Positions 54,723-63,214 of a DNA stretch of 64,000 nucleotides are shown here, piece after piece (the stretch's first letter is position 1; every line of letters starts with the position of its first letter). This DNA is from Gordonia pseudamarae. GTDB taxonomy: Bacteria; Actinomycetota; Actinomycetes; Mycobacteriales; Mycobacteriaceae. The notes under the pieces are model-generated. The model saw only the letters and a list, made by a program, of their open reading frames with translations. It had not been told where the DNA came from and ran no database searches. The position numbers and the translations under genes were made by a program. The stretch spans positions 1,984,001 through 2,048,000 of the forward strand of contig NZ_CP045809.1 of the NCBI RefSeq assembly GCF_025273675.1, read 5' to 3'.

Positions 54723-54750
54723 ACGCCGTCCGCTGATGAGGAGCACTCCC

Positions 54751-56001
54751 ATGTCTGATTTCGCACTGTCCCGTGGTCAGAACACCGCGCTGACCGGACC
54801 GCGTCCCCTCACGGTCCAGGTTCGCGGCCGCATACGCCTAGACGTCCTGGCCTTCGTGCTGGGCGATGACGAGAAGGTTTCCGGTGACGCGGATTTCGTG
54901 TTCTACAACCAGCCCGCACATCCCAGCGGCGCAGTGACTCTCGATGACCGGGGCGTCGTCGTCGTTGATCCGGCCCGGTTGCCAGGAGGTGCGAGTCGGG
55001 TACATATCGGGGTGGTTGCCGAGCATCAGACACTCGGTGATGCGCGGATCGAGGTGGTCCTGGCTCAGGACGGGCGGACCGTGACCGCTCCTGGTGAAGG
55101 GCTGACGGTCGAGACATCGGCGGTGCTGATCGAGATCTATCGTCGCGGCGATGACTGGAAGATCCGCAACACCAGTGCGGGATGGGAAGGTGGCTTCGCC
55201 GACTTGGTGCGCAGCCACGGTGTGCAGGTCGATGACGAGCCCGTGCCGGGGCAGTCCGGTGCCGCAGGGCCCCGGACGGCGCCTGGCGAGGAGAAGCTCT
55301 CGCTGACCAAGCGCGCCACGCTCGACCTGCGCAAGAAGCAGGTACACAAGGTGCTGCTGGAGAAGAAGGTCCAGCCCGGCGTACGTGCCCGCGTGGTCAT
55401 GGTCATCGACAAAACATTCTCGATGTCGGTGCTGTACCGAGATGGCGTTGTCGGTGAACTTGTCGAGCGGATGATCCCCGTGGCCACCCAACTCGACGAT
55501 GACGGTGCGCTGGAGGCTTACGTCTACGCGGTGCGGTGCGCCAAGCTGCCTGATATCACCGTGGATCGTGCTGAGGAATGGGTCCGCGAGTACGTACATT
55601 TGCGCGGCGCGCACGGTGGCGTCGACTACGACCGGCTCGGGGGCCGTAACGAGGAACTGCCGATCCTGGAGCAGGTGATTGCCGACTGTCGCGAATCGGC
55701 CGACCCCGTTCTGGTGCTCTTCTTTACCGATGGCGGTTTTGCGCGGGGCCGGAAGGCGATTCAGAAACTGATCAGCGAGGCCGCGGCGCTGCCGATCTTC
55801 TGGCAGTTCATCGGTATCGGGAAGGCCGACTTCGGTGCGCTGACCGCACTGGATGAGCTCTCCGGGCGCATCGTCGACAATGCGGGCTTCTTCGCCGTCG
55901 ATGACGTATCCCGGATCAGTGACGAGCAGTTGTACCGGCTGCTGCTCTCGGAGTTTCCGGACTGGCTCGCCGCCGCGCGCGCCGCACGGGTGTTGCGTTG
56001 A
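54751..56001 (+). CDS. TerD-VWA fusion protein (TerF-like)
   Basis: A 416-residue protein. Residues about 1-165 form a TerD-type calcium-binding domain (SRGQNTALTGPRPLTVQVRG, and the YRRGDDWKIRNTSAGWEGGF segment). A short linker leads to a von Willebrand A domain (about 200-410) with VVMVIDKTFSMSVLY as a variant MIDAS (D-x-T-x-S form) and FFTDGGFARGR. No other ter gene is nearby. Family members are tied to tellurite or general stress and phage resistance, but the role is not clear. ATG 54751 has GAGGAG 9 bases before. It is inserted between mutM and osmC, which are neighbours in M. tuberculosis. Confidence 0.85.
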   Translation: MSDFALSRGQNTALTGPRPLTVQVRGRIRLDVLAFVLGDDEKVSGDADFVFYNQPAHPSGAVTLDDRGVVVVDPARLPGGASRVHIGVVAEHQTLGDARIEVVLAQDGRTVTAPGEGLTVETSAVLIEIYRRGDDWKIRNTSAGWEGGFADLVRSHGVQVDDEPVPGQSGAAGPRTAPGEEKLSLTKRATLDLRKKQVHKVLLEKKVQPGVRARVVMVIDKTFSMSVLYRDGVVGELVERMIPVATQLDDDGALEAYVYAVRCAKLPDITVDRAEEWVREYVHLRGAHGGVDYDRLGGRNEELPILEQVIADCRESADPVLVLFFTDGGFARGRKAIQKLISEAAALPIFWQFIGIGKADFGALTALDELSGRIVDNAGFFAVDDVSRISDEQLYRLLLSEFPDWLAAARAARVLR

Positions 56002-56025
56002 ACTGACCGGGCCGCGGCGGGCCGG

Positions 56026-56946
56026 CTACTCGCCGCGGCCGAGCGCGTTCACCAGCCACGCATCGATGGCTGTGGCCGCCTGACGCCCGACGGGTGTCGG
56101 ATGGTTCGAGAAGCCGTGCGGTACATCGGGGTAGATCCGGAGAGCGACCTCGCTGCCCGCCGCCGCCAGGCGCGCGGCCATGAGCAGGTTGTCCGGCAGG
56201 ACCACGTCACCGGTACCGACGACCACCAAAGTGCTTGGCAGGCCCCGCAGGTCACCGTAGGCGGGGGATATGTCGGGAATCGAGCGGTCATCGACATGGC
56301 CCGCGTAGGCGGCGACGAAGTAGTCATCGACCACGGCCTTGCCCGATGGGGTGTGCTCGCTCAGGTCGTATGTTCCCGCTTCCAACAGCGCACCACCGAA
56401 TGCGCCGACGGCGCCGCGGTCGCGCAGTCGCAGTAGGGTGGTGACGGCGAGTGTCGCGCCGGCGGAGAAGCCGCCGAGGATCAGGCTGTCAGTGCCGAAA
56501 CGGTCACGTGCGCAATCGATCAGCCACTCGGCGGCCGCCGCGCAGTCATCGGGTGCCGCGGGCCACGGATTCTCCGGAGCGAGTCGATAGTCGACGCTGA
56601 CCACGGCCAGTCCGGTGGCATCGGCTCGCCGGGCGTTTCGTTCGTCATCGGCGACCGCCGAACTCATATAGAAGCCGCCGCCTGGGAAATGCAGCAGAAC
56701 GCCGACGACCGGTCGATGCAGTGGTTCGATGATCCGGAGCGGTACGGCATGGCCGGCCACGTTGACCGTGTCGACGACCGCGCGGCCGGAGCCGGTGAAA
56801 CGCGCCTGCCGCGCCGCACGCGCCTCCGTCAACTCCTGATAGTCGGCCAGGGCAGAGGCGCGCGGCCGTGTCTCGTAGAACTCGCTGGTCGCCGCCGCAT
56901 CAGCCGTCGATACTGATTCGACCAGGCTCCTCAGCGCGAAATCCAT
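56026..56946 (-). CDS. HSL-family alpha/beta hydrolase (esterase/lipase)
   Basis: A 306-residue esterase of the hormone-sensitive-lipase group. The oxyanion motif is LLHFPGGGFYMSS (a variant of HGGG), the nucleophile is in ILGGFSAGATLAV, Asp in VGTGDVVLPDNLL and His in DVPHGFSNHP. No signal peptide. It ends 25 bases from the converging TerD-VWA gene and diverges from the toxin-antitoxin genes. The natural ester is unknown. Confidence 0.87.
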   Translation of the reverse strand: MDFALRSLVESVSTADAAATSEFYETRPRASALADYQELTEARAARQARFTGSGRAVVDTVNVAGHAVPLRIIEPLHRPVVGVLLHFPGGGFYMSSAVADDERNARRADATGLAVVSVDYRLAPENPWPAAPDDCAAAAEWLIDCARDRFGTDSLILGGFSAGATLAVTTLLRLRDRGAVGAFGGALLEAGTYDLSEHTPSGKAVVDDYFVAAYAGHVDDRSIPDISPAYGDLRGLPSTLVVVGTGDVVLPDNLLMAARLAAAGSEVALRIYPDVPHGFSNHPTPVGRQAATAIDAWLVNALGRGE

Positions 56947-57025
56947 GGGCCCAGGCTACTGGGACCACTGACGATTCGACTGTTGACTGTCATGCAAGCG
57001 TCCTGCGGGACTGTGACGCGCCCAA

Positions 57026-57047
57026 CTGGTACCGTTTACTTGTACCG
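57026..57047. promoter_or_regulatory. Candidate YefM operator
   Basis: CTGGTACCG and CTTGTACCG (from 57026 and 57039) form two near-identical boxes 13 bases apart, upstream of yefM. YefM-type antitoxins bind short TGTACA-like palindromes in their own promoter, so autoregulation is likely. Confidence 0.4.
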
Positions 57048-57067
57048 CTTCTGGGTTGGAGGTCGTG

Positions 57068-57328
57068 ATGTCCATCAGTGCAAGTGAGGCGAGGAAGACT
57101 TTGTTTCCGCTCATCGAGCGGGTGAACGAGGACCGTGACGCGATCGAAATCGTGTCGCGCAAGGGAAACGCAGTGCTGATGTCGGCGGATGAGTACGCGG
57201 CATGGCAGGAAACGGCATACCTGTTTCGTTCTCCGGCGAATGCACGCCGACTGCTCGACGCCTACGAGCGCGCCCGTGGAGGTCGTACGGAGGTGCATGA
57301 ACTCGACCGCTCGGACGACACCGACTGA
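57068..57328 (+). CDS. yefM: YefM-family antitoxin
   Basis: An 86-residue Phd/YefM antitoxin. The N-terminal DNA-binding part MSISASEARKTLFPLIERVN is typical, followed by RKGNAVLMSADEYAAWQETA. The C-terminal tail wraps the toxin. ATG 57068 has GGAGG (57058-57062). The stop TGA (57326-57328) abuts the toxin start. Confidence 0.93.
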   Translation: MSISASEARKTLFPLIERVNEDRDAIEIVSRKGNAVLMSADEYAAWQETAYLFRSPANARRLLDAYERARGGRTEVHELDRSDDTD

Positions 57329-57583
57329 ATGAGACTTGTCTGGGATCTGGCTGCCTGGGAGGACTACACGCACTGGCAGAGCGTGGACCGGCGTGTGCTC
57401 AAGCGAATCAACGTCCTGATCGATGCTTGCCTTCGGGAACCGTTCGAGGGGATCGGGAAGCCGGAGCGGCTCAAGTACGGAGCGGCCGGAGCATGCTCAC
57501 GTCGAATCACCGACGAGCACAGGTTGGTCTACCTTGTCGACGGGAGCGACCTCATCATCTTGCAGGCGCGCTACCACTACTGA
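57329..57583 (+). CDS. yoeB: YoeB-family mRNA interferase toxin
   Basis: An 84-residue ribosome-dependent endoribonuclease. Key residues can be seen: Glu in GIGKPERLKY, Arg in SRRITDEHRLVY and the terminal His-Tyr in ARYHY. It begins MRLVWDLAAWEDYTHW directly after the antitoxin stop, with no gap. The toxin looks intact. A short minus-strand frame overlaps its stop. Confidence 0.94.
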   Translation: MRLVWDLAAWEDYTHWQSVDRRVLKRINVLIDACLREPFEGIGKPERLKYGAAGACSRRITDEHRLVYLVDGSDLIILQARYHY

Positions 57584-57726
57584 CTCGGCGGAGTCCCGGT
57601 CGATAGATTCACCCAGGCGACCGAGAGCTGTGACGGCTTCCAGTTGTAGCGCTGGACGACTTGAACGGTCTCGGCCTTGTGGTCGACAACCGCATCGATC
57701 GAACTACCTATGGTCGTCGGAGCCAT
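57577..57726 (-). CDS. Possible 49-residue protein, unknown
   Basis: A short frame in the 284-base gap between yoeB and the OsmC gene. It reads MAPTTIGSSIDAVVDHKAET, VQVVQRYNWKPSQLSVAWVN and LSTGTPPSQ, balanced and protein-like. A GATAGT box ends 9 bases before the ATG on the minus strand, and AGGA overlaps this box; the start may be leaderless. It overlaps the yoeB stop by 7 bases and converges with it. It may be a decayed fragment of a larger gene. Low certainty. Confidence 0.35.
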   Translation of the reverse strand: MAPTTIGSSIDAVVDHKAETVQVVQRYNWKPSQLSVAWVNLSTGTPPSQ

Positions 57727-57867
57727 GCGCTGCCACTATCCTGCTTCAGCGGGTGGATACAGCGCGATCGGTCTGAGCGGCTTTGCCGGGCGGAAGGATT
57801 CGTCTGTCGGGAACGTTGGCACCACCTGAACCGCGAGTGTCCCGAACCGGAAAGGCCCAATACGACC

Positions 57868-58293
57868 ATGAGCACTTCTCCCACCCCGACCGAACTCTGG
57901 GTGCAGCGCACCGGAACCCGCCGTTACACCGGGCACAGCTCGCGTGGCGCGCAGGTATTGATCGGATCGGAGGACGTCGAGGGTGTCTTCACCCCCGGTG
58001 AGTTGCTGAAGATAGCACTGGGCGCGTGCACCGGTATGTCGTCGGACAAGCCGCTCGCGCGGCGTCTCGGCGACGACTACGACGCGACGATCCGGGTGAG
58101 CGGTCCGGCCGACCGGGAGAACGAAGTGTACCCGGTGCTGTCGGAGACCCTGGAGGTGGACCTGTCCGAACTCGACCCCGAGGCGGCACAGCGACTGTTG
58201 GTGGTGGTGGAGCGGGCAGTGGAGGCCGTGTGCACGGTAGGACGCACCATCAAGGCCGGTGCCGAGGTGAAACTCGCCATCGAAACAGACTGA
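57868..58293 (+). CDS. OsmC-family peroxiredoxin-like protein
   Basis: A 141-residue OsmC/Ohr-like protein. It begins MSTSPTPTELWVQRTGTRRY after GAAAGG (57850-57855). The two redox Cys lie in IALGACTGMSSDKP (about residue 54) and EAVCTVGRTIKAG (about 122). It should reduce organic hydroperoxides or handle a similar substrate. The gene precedes acyP and smc as in M. tuberculosis (Rv2923c). Its stop codon lies inside the first unit of a tandem repeat. Confidence 0.88.
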   Translation: MSTSPTPTELWVQRTGTRRYTGHSSRGAQVLIGSEDVEGVFTPGELLKIALGACTGMSSDKPLARRLGDDYDATIRVSGPADRENEVYPVLSETLEVDLSELDPEAAQRLLVVVERAVEAVCTVGRTIKAGAEVKLAIETD

Positions 58294-58340
58294 CGGGAGA
58301 CGGACTGACGGGGAGACGGACTGACGGGGAGACGGACTGA
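58288..58340 (+). repeat. 16-bp tandem repeat spanning the OsmC gene stop codon
   Basis: GACTGACGGGAGACG (58288-58302) is followed by two copies of GACTGACGGGGAGACG (58303-58318, 58319-58334) and a partial GACTGA. The first unit contains the stop codon TGA (58291-58293), so each copy repeats a stop. Confidence 0.92.
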
Positions 58341-58376
58341 GCGGGACGAAGTGGCCGCGAACCCCACGGTTGCCGA

Positions 58377-58382
58377 TAGCGT
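58377..58382 (+). promoter_or_regulatory. -10 box TAGCGT, leaderless start of acyP
   Basis: TAGCGT ends 6 bases before ATG 58389; no Shine-Dalgarno site is visible. Confidence 0.45.
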
Positions 58383-58388
58383 TGTGTG

Positions 58389-58670
58389 ATGAGCGCGACG
58401 GAGCAACGGTTGACGGCCTGGGTGCACGGCCGGGTCCAGGGTGTCGGCTTTCGGTGGTGGACGCGTTCGCGTGCCCTCGAGCTCGGCCTCGTCGGGTATG
58501 CCGCCAACCAGGCGGACGGCCGGGTGCTGGTGGTGGCCGAGGGGCCGCGCGCGGCTCTCGACCAACTGCGCGACTGGTTGCGGGTCGGCAACACGCCGGG
58601 GGAGGTCACGTTGGTCGTCGACGACTACTCCGTAGCCAGAGGTGACCTACGTGGTTTCATCGAGAAATAG
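58389..58670 (+). CDS. acyP: Acylphosphatase
   Basis: A 93-residue enzyme that hydrolyses acyl phosphates. The phosphate loop VHGRVQGVGFRWWTR holds the catalytic Arg, and Asn is in GYAANQADGRVLVVAEGP. Length and fold match the family. It sits between the OsmC gene and smc, as in M. tuberculosis (Rv2922A). Confidence 0.94.
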   Translation: MSATEQRLTAWVHGRVQGVGFRWWTRSRALELGLVGYAANQADGRVLVVAEGPRAALDQLRDWLRVGNTPGEVTLVVDDYSVARGDLRGFIEK

Positions 58671-58741
58671 GCCTCATCGAGAAGGGTCGTGGAGAGGCGA
58701 TCGCCACAGTGGCGTGATCCGATCCTGACATACCCCACCGG

Positions 58742-58747
58742 TAGGCT
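58742..58747 (+). promoter_or_regulatory. -10 box TAGGCT, leaderless start of smc
   Basis: TAGGCT ends 8 bases before GTG 58756, with no ribosome-binding site between. Confidence 0.45.
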
Positions 58748-58755
58748 TGTTGGTC

Positions 58756-61700
58756 GTGCATCTCAAGAGCCTGACCCTCAAGGGGTTCAAATCGTTCGCG
58801 TCGGCCACGACGCTGCGGTTCGAGCCGGGCATCACCTGTGTGGTTGGCCCGAACGGATCGGGCAAATCCAACGTCGTCGACGCCCTCACCTGGGTGATGG
58901 GCGAGCAAGGCGCCAAGGCGTTGCGCGGCGGCAAGATGGAGGACGTCATCTTCGCCGGAACCTCCGGGCGGCCCCCGCTGGGACGTGCCGAGGTGACGTT
59001 GACCATCGACAACTCCGACGGCGCGCTGCCCATCGACTACTCCGAGGTCTCCGTCACCCGGCGCATGTTCCGTGACGGTGCCGGCGAATACGAGATCAAC
59101 GGCAGCTCGTGCCGACTGATGGACGTGCAGGAGCTGCTGTCGGACTCGGGCATCGGGCGCGAAATGCACGTCATCGTCGGGCAGGGGCGATTGGCCGCGA
59201 TCCTGGAGTCGCGGCCCGAGGACCGCCGGGCTTTCGTCGAAGAGGCCGCCGGCGTGCTCAAACATCGTCGCCGTAAGGAGAAGGCCGTCCGCAAACTGCA
59301 GGGTATGCAGGCAAACCTGGACCGGCTCGGCGACCTGACCGCCGAACTGCGCCGCCAACTCAAACCACTCGGCAGACAGGCCGAGGTGGCGCGGCGCGCG
59401 CAGACCATCCAGGCCGATCTGCGTGATGCCCGGTTGCGGCTGGCCGCCGACGACCTGGTGACCCGGCGTACCGAGATGGCCCGGCACACCGCCGTCGAGG
59501 ACGAGGTGCGCCGCGAACAGGACGAGGTCACCGCACAGCTGGACACCGTCACCGCGGCCCTGGCCGAACACGAGACACACCTGGCAGAGATCATCCCGGC
59601 CGCCGAAGCAGCCGGTCAGGGCTGGTTCCGGCTGTCGGCGCTGGCCGAACGCGTCGATGCCACCTGCCGGGTCGCCGGCGAACGCAGCCGCTACCTGTCC
59701 GAACCGTCGGCACTGCCCGGCGGCCCGGACCCGGAGGAACTCGAGATGGAGGCCGAGGAAGCCGCCGAGACCGAGATGGAGATGACCGAGGCCGTCGACA
59801 TGGCCGCCGAACGCCTCGACGAAGCCAAAACCGAACTGGCCGAACGTGAATTGTTTGCCGAGGCGACCGAACGGGAACATCTGGCGGCGGTGCGCGCGAT
59901 TGCCGATCAGCGCGAGGGCATCGCCCGGCTGGAAGGGCAGGTGGTCAACCTGCGGACCCGCACCGAGTCGGCGGACGCGGAGACCGCGCGGCTGACCGAG
60001 GCCATCGCGTCGGCCACCGAACGCGCCGAACAGGCCCGGCAGGCTCAGGACGCGGCCGAGGCGCTGCTCGCCGAGCTGGATGGTGCCGAAGCCGGGCTCG
60101 ACGAACACCACGACCGGTGCGTGGCCGCACTCGACCTGTCCGATCACCGGGTGGCCGCCCTGCTCGCCGAGGAACGCACCGCAGAACAACGCATCGCCTC
60201 CCTGACCGCCCGCATCGAGGTGCTCGCGGGCAGCCTCGAACGCGGCGACGGCGGAACCTGGCTGCGCGAGAACGCATCCGATGGCCTGCTCGCGCCGCTG
60301 GCCGAGCTGCTGACCGTGGAGAGCGGCTACGAGACAGCGGCGGCCTGCGCCCTCGGGACCCTCGCCGATGCCATCGTGACCGTCGACGGGACCGCGGCAC
60401 TCGGCGCGCTGACCGCGCTGCGCGCCGGCGACGGCGGCCGCGCCGCCCTCATCGTGAGCGGATTGCCGGTCACCGGCCATCGCCGCGACGTCGAGCTGCC
60501 ACCGGGGACGCGGTGGGCCGCCGACATCGTGACCTGCCCCGACGCCGTGCGCGGCGCGCTCGAACTACTGCTGGCCGACATGGTGATCGTCGACGACCCG
60601 GCCGCAGGTCTGGCGCTGGCACAGCGGCATCACCTGCGGGCGGTCACCCGCGACGGTGACCGGATCGGCCCTGCCGCCGTCGAAGGCGGATCCTCGCGCC
60701 GGCAGTCGAGCCTGGAGGTGCAGTCGGCGATCGACACCGCCCGCGCCCAACTGGACGCCGCCGGCCGCACCGTCGAGGAGGTCACCGCCGCGCTGTCGGG
60801 GGCTCAGTCCGAGCAGCGCGACCGCAAAGCCGCCGCCGAGGAGGCACTCGCCGCGCTGCACGAGTCCGATGCCAATCTCGGCGCGGCCTACGAACAACTC
60901 GGGCGTCTCGGCCAGGACCTGCGGACCGCGCTGTCGGAGGCCGAGCGCCTGACCCGACAGCGCGACCGCGCCGAGGAGAGCCGCGGCGAGAACCTGACCG
61001 CACTGCGTGAACTCGAAGAGCGCCTGCGCGCTGTGCGCAACACCGGCGACGCCGATTCGGTGTCGGTGGACGACGACCTCGACCGGCTCGCCGCGAGCGA
61101 AGCCGTCGGCGCCGCACGCAGCGTCGAGATGGAGGCTCGGCTGGCGTTGCGCACGGCCGAGGAACGACTGGCCTCCGTCCGCGGCAAGGCCGACTCGTTG
61201 CGGCGGGCGGCGATCCGCGAACGGGAGAACCGCGAACGCCAGCGCCTGGCCGACCAGGCCCGCCGCGAGGCGGCGGCCGTGGCGCGGGCGGTGGCCGCGG
61301 TCGGTGCCGAGGTGGCCGAGCGGGTACGGTTCGCCGTCGCGCAGGCCCAGCGCGGCCGCGACGAACTCGACGCCGTCCGCAGGCAACGGTCGACGGCACT
61401 CGATGAACTCAAGAAGCAGTCCGCTCAACTCACCGACCGCCTGAACGCCCTGCGCGACAGCGTGCACCGCGACGAGATGGCCCGCGCCCAGGCGGCGTTG
61501 CGCATCGAACAACTCGAAGAGCAGATTCTCGAATCGTTCGCGATCACCCCCGACGACCTGGTCGCCGAATACGGACCGGATGTGCCGATGCCGCCGTCGG
61601 CGCTGGAGATCGCCGAGTACGAGCAGGCCAAGGAACGTGGCGACCAGGTGGTCGCACCCGCGCCGATGCCGTTCGATCGGCGTGCCCAGGAGACGCGCGC

Positions 61701-62361
61701 CAAACGCGCCCAGAAGGATCTCAACACGCTCGGCAAGGTCAACCCGCTCGCCCTGGAGGAGTTCGCGGCCCTGGAGGAACGCTACAACTTCCTGTCCGCG
61801 CAGCTGGAAGACGTGAAGGCGGCCCGCGCCGACCTGCTCGCCGTGGTCGAGGATGTCGACGCGCGCATCCTGCGGGTGTTCACCGAGGCGTACGCCGACG
61901 TCGAGCGCGAATTCGAGCAGGTGTTCGCCTCGCTGTTCCCCGGCGGCGAGGGCAGGCTCGTGCTCACCGACCCGGGTGACATGCTGACCACCGGCATCGA
62001 GGTGGAGGCCCGACCGCCGGGCAAAAAGGTCAAGCGGCTCTCGCTGCTGTCGGGTGGTGAGAAATCGTTGACGGCCGTCGCGATGCTGGTGGCGATCTTC
62101 CGGGCCCGGCCGTCACCGTTCTACGTGATGGACGAGGTGGAGGCCGCACTCGACGACACCAACCTGCAACGGCTCATCGGCCTGTTCGAACAGTTGCGGG
62201 AAAAATCGCAGCTCATCGTCATCACGCATCAGAAACCGACCATGCAGGTGGCCGACGCGCTGTACGGCGTCAGCATGCGCGGCGACGGCATCACCACGGT
62301 GATCTCGCAGCGGCTGCGCGGAGTCGATATCGCCGTCCCCGCCACCACCGAACCCGGGTAG
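58756..62361 (+). CDS. smc: Chromosome segregation protein SMC
   Basis: A 1201-residue SMC ATPase that organises the chromosome together with ScpA and ScpB. It has Walker [16 protein letters not shown] near the start, a coiled-coil arm (about 165-500), a hinge domain (about 500-640), the returning coiled coil, and the C-terminal head with the signature [16 protein letters not shown] and Walker [15 protein letters not shown]. Start GTG 58756 ([14 protein letters not shown]) matches the mycobacterial protein; TTG codons just upstream are less likely. In M. tuberculosis ftsY follows; here a DUF2993 gene does. Confidence 0.96.
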   Translation: MHLKSLTLKGFKSFASATTLRFEPGITCVVGPNGSGKSNVVDALTWVMGEQGAKALRGGKMEDVIFAGTSGRPPLGRAEVTLTIDNSDGALPIDYSEVSVTRRMFRDGAGEYEINGSSCRLMDVQELLSDSGIGREMHVIVGQGRLAAILESRPEDRRAFVEEAAGVLKHRRRKEKAVRKLQGMQANLDRLGDLTAELRRQLKPLGRQAEVARRAQTIQADLRDARLRLAADDLVTRRTEMARHTAVEDEVRREQDEVTAQLDTVTAALAEHETHLAEIIPAAEAAGQGWFRLSALAERVDATCRVAGERSRYLSEPSALPGGPDPEELEMEAEEAAETEMEMTEAVDMAAERLDEAKTELAERELFAEATEREHLAAVRAIADQREGIARLEGQVVNLRTRTESADAETARLTEAIASATERAEQARQAQDAAEALLAELDGAEAGLDEHHDRCVAALDLSDHRVAALLAEERTAEQRIASLTARIEVLAGSLERGDGGTWLRENASDGLLAPLAELLTVESGYETAAACALGTLADAIVTVDGTAALGALTALRAGDGGRAALIVSGLPVTGHRRDVELPPGTRWAADIVTCPDAVRGALELLLADMVIVDDPAAGLALAQRHHLRAVTRDGDRIGPAAVEGGSSRRQSSLEVQSAIDTARAQLDAAGRTVEEVTAALSGAQSEQRDRKAAAEEALAALHESDANLGAAYEQLGRLGQDLRTALSEAERLTRQRDRAEESRGENLTALRELEERLRAVRNTGDADSVSVDDDLDRLAASEAVGAARSVEMEARLALRTAEERLASVRGKADSLRRAAIRERENRERQRLADQARREAAAVARAVAAVGAEVAERVRFAVAQAQRGRDELDAVRRQRSTALDELKKQSAQLTDRLNALRDSVHRDEMARAQAALRIEQLEEQILESFAITPDDLVAEYGPDVPMPPSALEIAEYEQAKERGDQVVAPAPMPFDRRAQETRAKRAQKDLNTLGKVNPLALEEFAALEERYNFLSAQLEDVKAARADLLAVVEDVDARILRVFTEAYADVEREFEQVFASLFPGGEGRLVLTDPGDMLTTGIEVEARPPGKKVKRLSLLSGGEKSLTAVAMLVAIFRARPSPFYVMDEVEAALDDTNLQRLIGLFEQLREKSQLIVITHQKPTMQVADALYGVSMRGDGITTVISQRLRGVDIAVPATTEPG

Positions 62362-62372
62362 TCTCTGCGCTG

Positions 62373-63197
62373 ATGACATTCGCACTGGTGATTCTGCTTC
62401 TGCTCGCCGTGGCGTTCGTTGTTGCCGAGACGGTGGCGCGCCGCGCCGTCGTCACCCGGCTGGCCGGTCGTCTGTCGGAGGCCGCGGGCTATCCGATCGC
62501 GGTGACGCTGAGTCGCCGGCCGCTCGTCCTGCAGTACTTCGGGCGGGTGCCGCACGTACATGCCCGAGGTGCCGGCACCGACGGCGAGTGGACCGATATG
62601 CGCGCCGAACGTCTCACCCTCGGCGACCGGCCCACCATCGGGGCGTTGCGCGGAACCGTCGAGGTCGACGGGATCGTGCTGACCGGCAGCGCCGACGACC
62701 TGACCTACGACAAGTGCGGGCAGACCCACGTACGGGGACTGGACGCGTCGGCGCAGATCTCGTTCGCCCGGTTGTCGACGGTTGCCGCCGGATCCGCGAG
62801 CAGTGCGACCGTCACCTCGATCACCGGGAGCGCCGCCACCGGCACGTTGCGCGTCACACTCTCGACGCGGGTCGTGATCGTGCCGGTTCCGGTCGTGGTC
62901 ACCATCGCACCGACGGTGCACGACGGCAGGATCAGGTTCACCGTGGTCCGGGCCGAGGTGTTCGGGGCGTACGTGTTGTCGGACTTCGTGCAGGTGTTCG
63001 TCGACCGGTTCACGCAGAACGTCGACGCACTCACCGATGTGCTCACGGTCGGTGACGTCGAGGTGTCCGATGCGGGGATCGCCGTGGGCGTCACCGCCGG
63101 TGACGTGGTGGTCAGCGGGGGAACCGGCGGCTGGCAGGTAGCGCGCGCATCTGCCCGGTCCGGTGAAGTCGAACCCGCCGCACCCGTCGTGGGGTGA
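62373..63197 (+). CDS. DUF2993 (LmeA-like) protein
   Basis: A 274-residue protein with an N-terminal membrane anchor (residues about 2-20, LVILLLLAVAFVVAETV) and a beta-rich DUF2993 domain thereafter. Mycobacterial LmeA, a DUF2993 member, is needed for lipomannan elongation in the periplasm; these proteins probably bind lipids. ATG 62373 lies 11 bases after the smc stop, so it may be co-transcribed. It ends 17 bases from the converging acyl-CoA synthetase gene. It is not in this place in M. tuberculosis. Confidence 0.8.
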   Translation: MTFALVILLLLAVAFVVAETVARRAVVTRLAGRLSEAAGYPIAVTLSRRPLVLQYFGRVPHVHARGAGTDGEWTDMRAERLTLGDRPTIGALRGTVEVDGIVLTGSADDLTYDKCGQTHVRGLDASAQISFARLSTVAAGSASSATVTSITGSAATGTLRVTLSTRVVIVPVPVVVTIAPTVHDGRIRFTVVRAEVFGAYVLSDFVQVFVDRFTQNVDALTDVLTVGDVEVSDAGIAVGVTAGDVVVSGGTGGWQVARASARSGEVEPAAPVVG

Positions 63198-63214
63198 GGC
63201 GGGTCCGGTCCGTC

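Noticed and set aside
56983..56988. TTGACT as the -35 box of yefM
   Set aside because: No -10 box lies at 16-18 bases; the promoter of yefM remains undefined.
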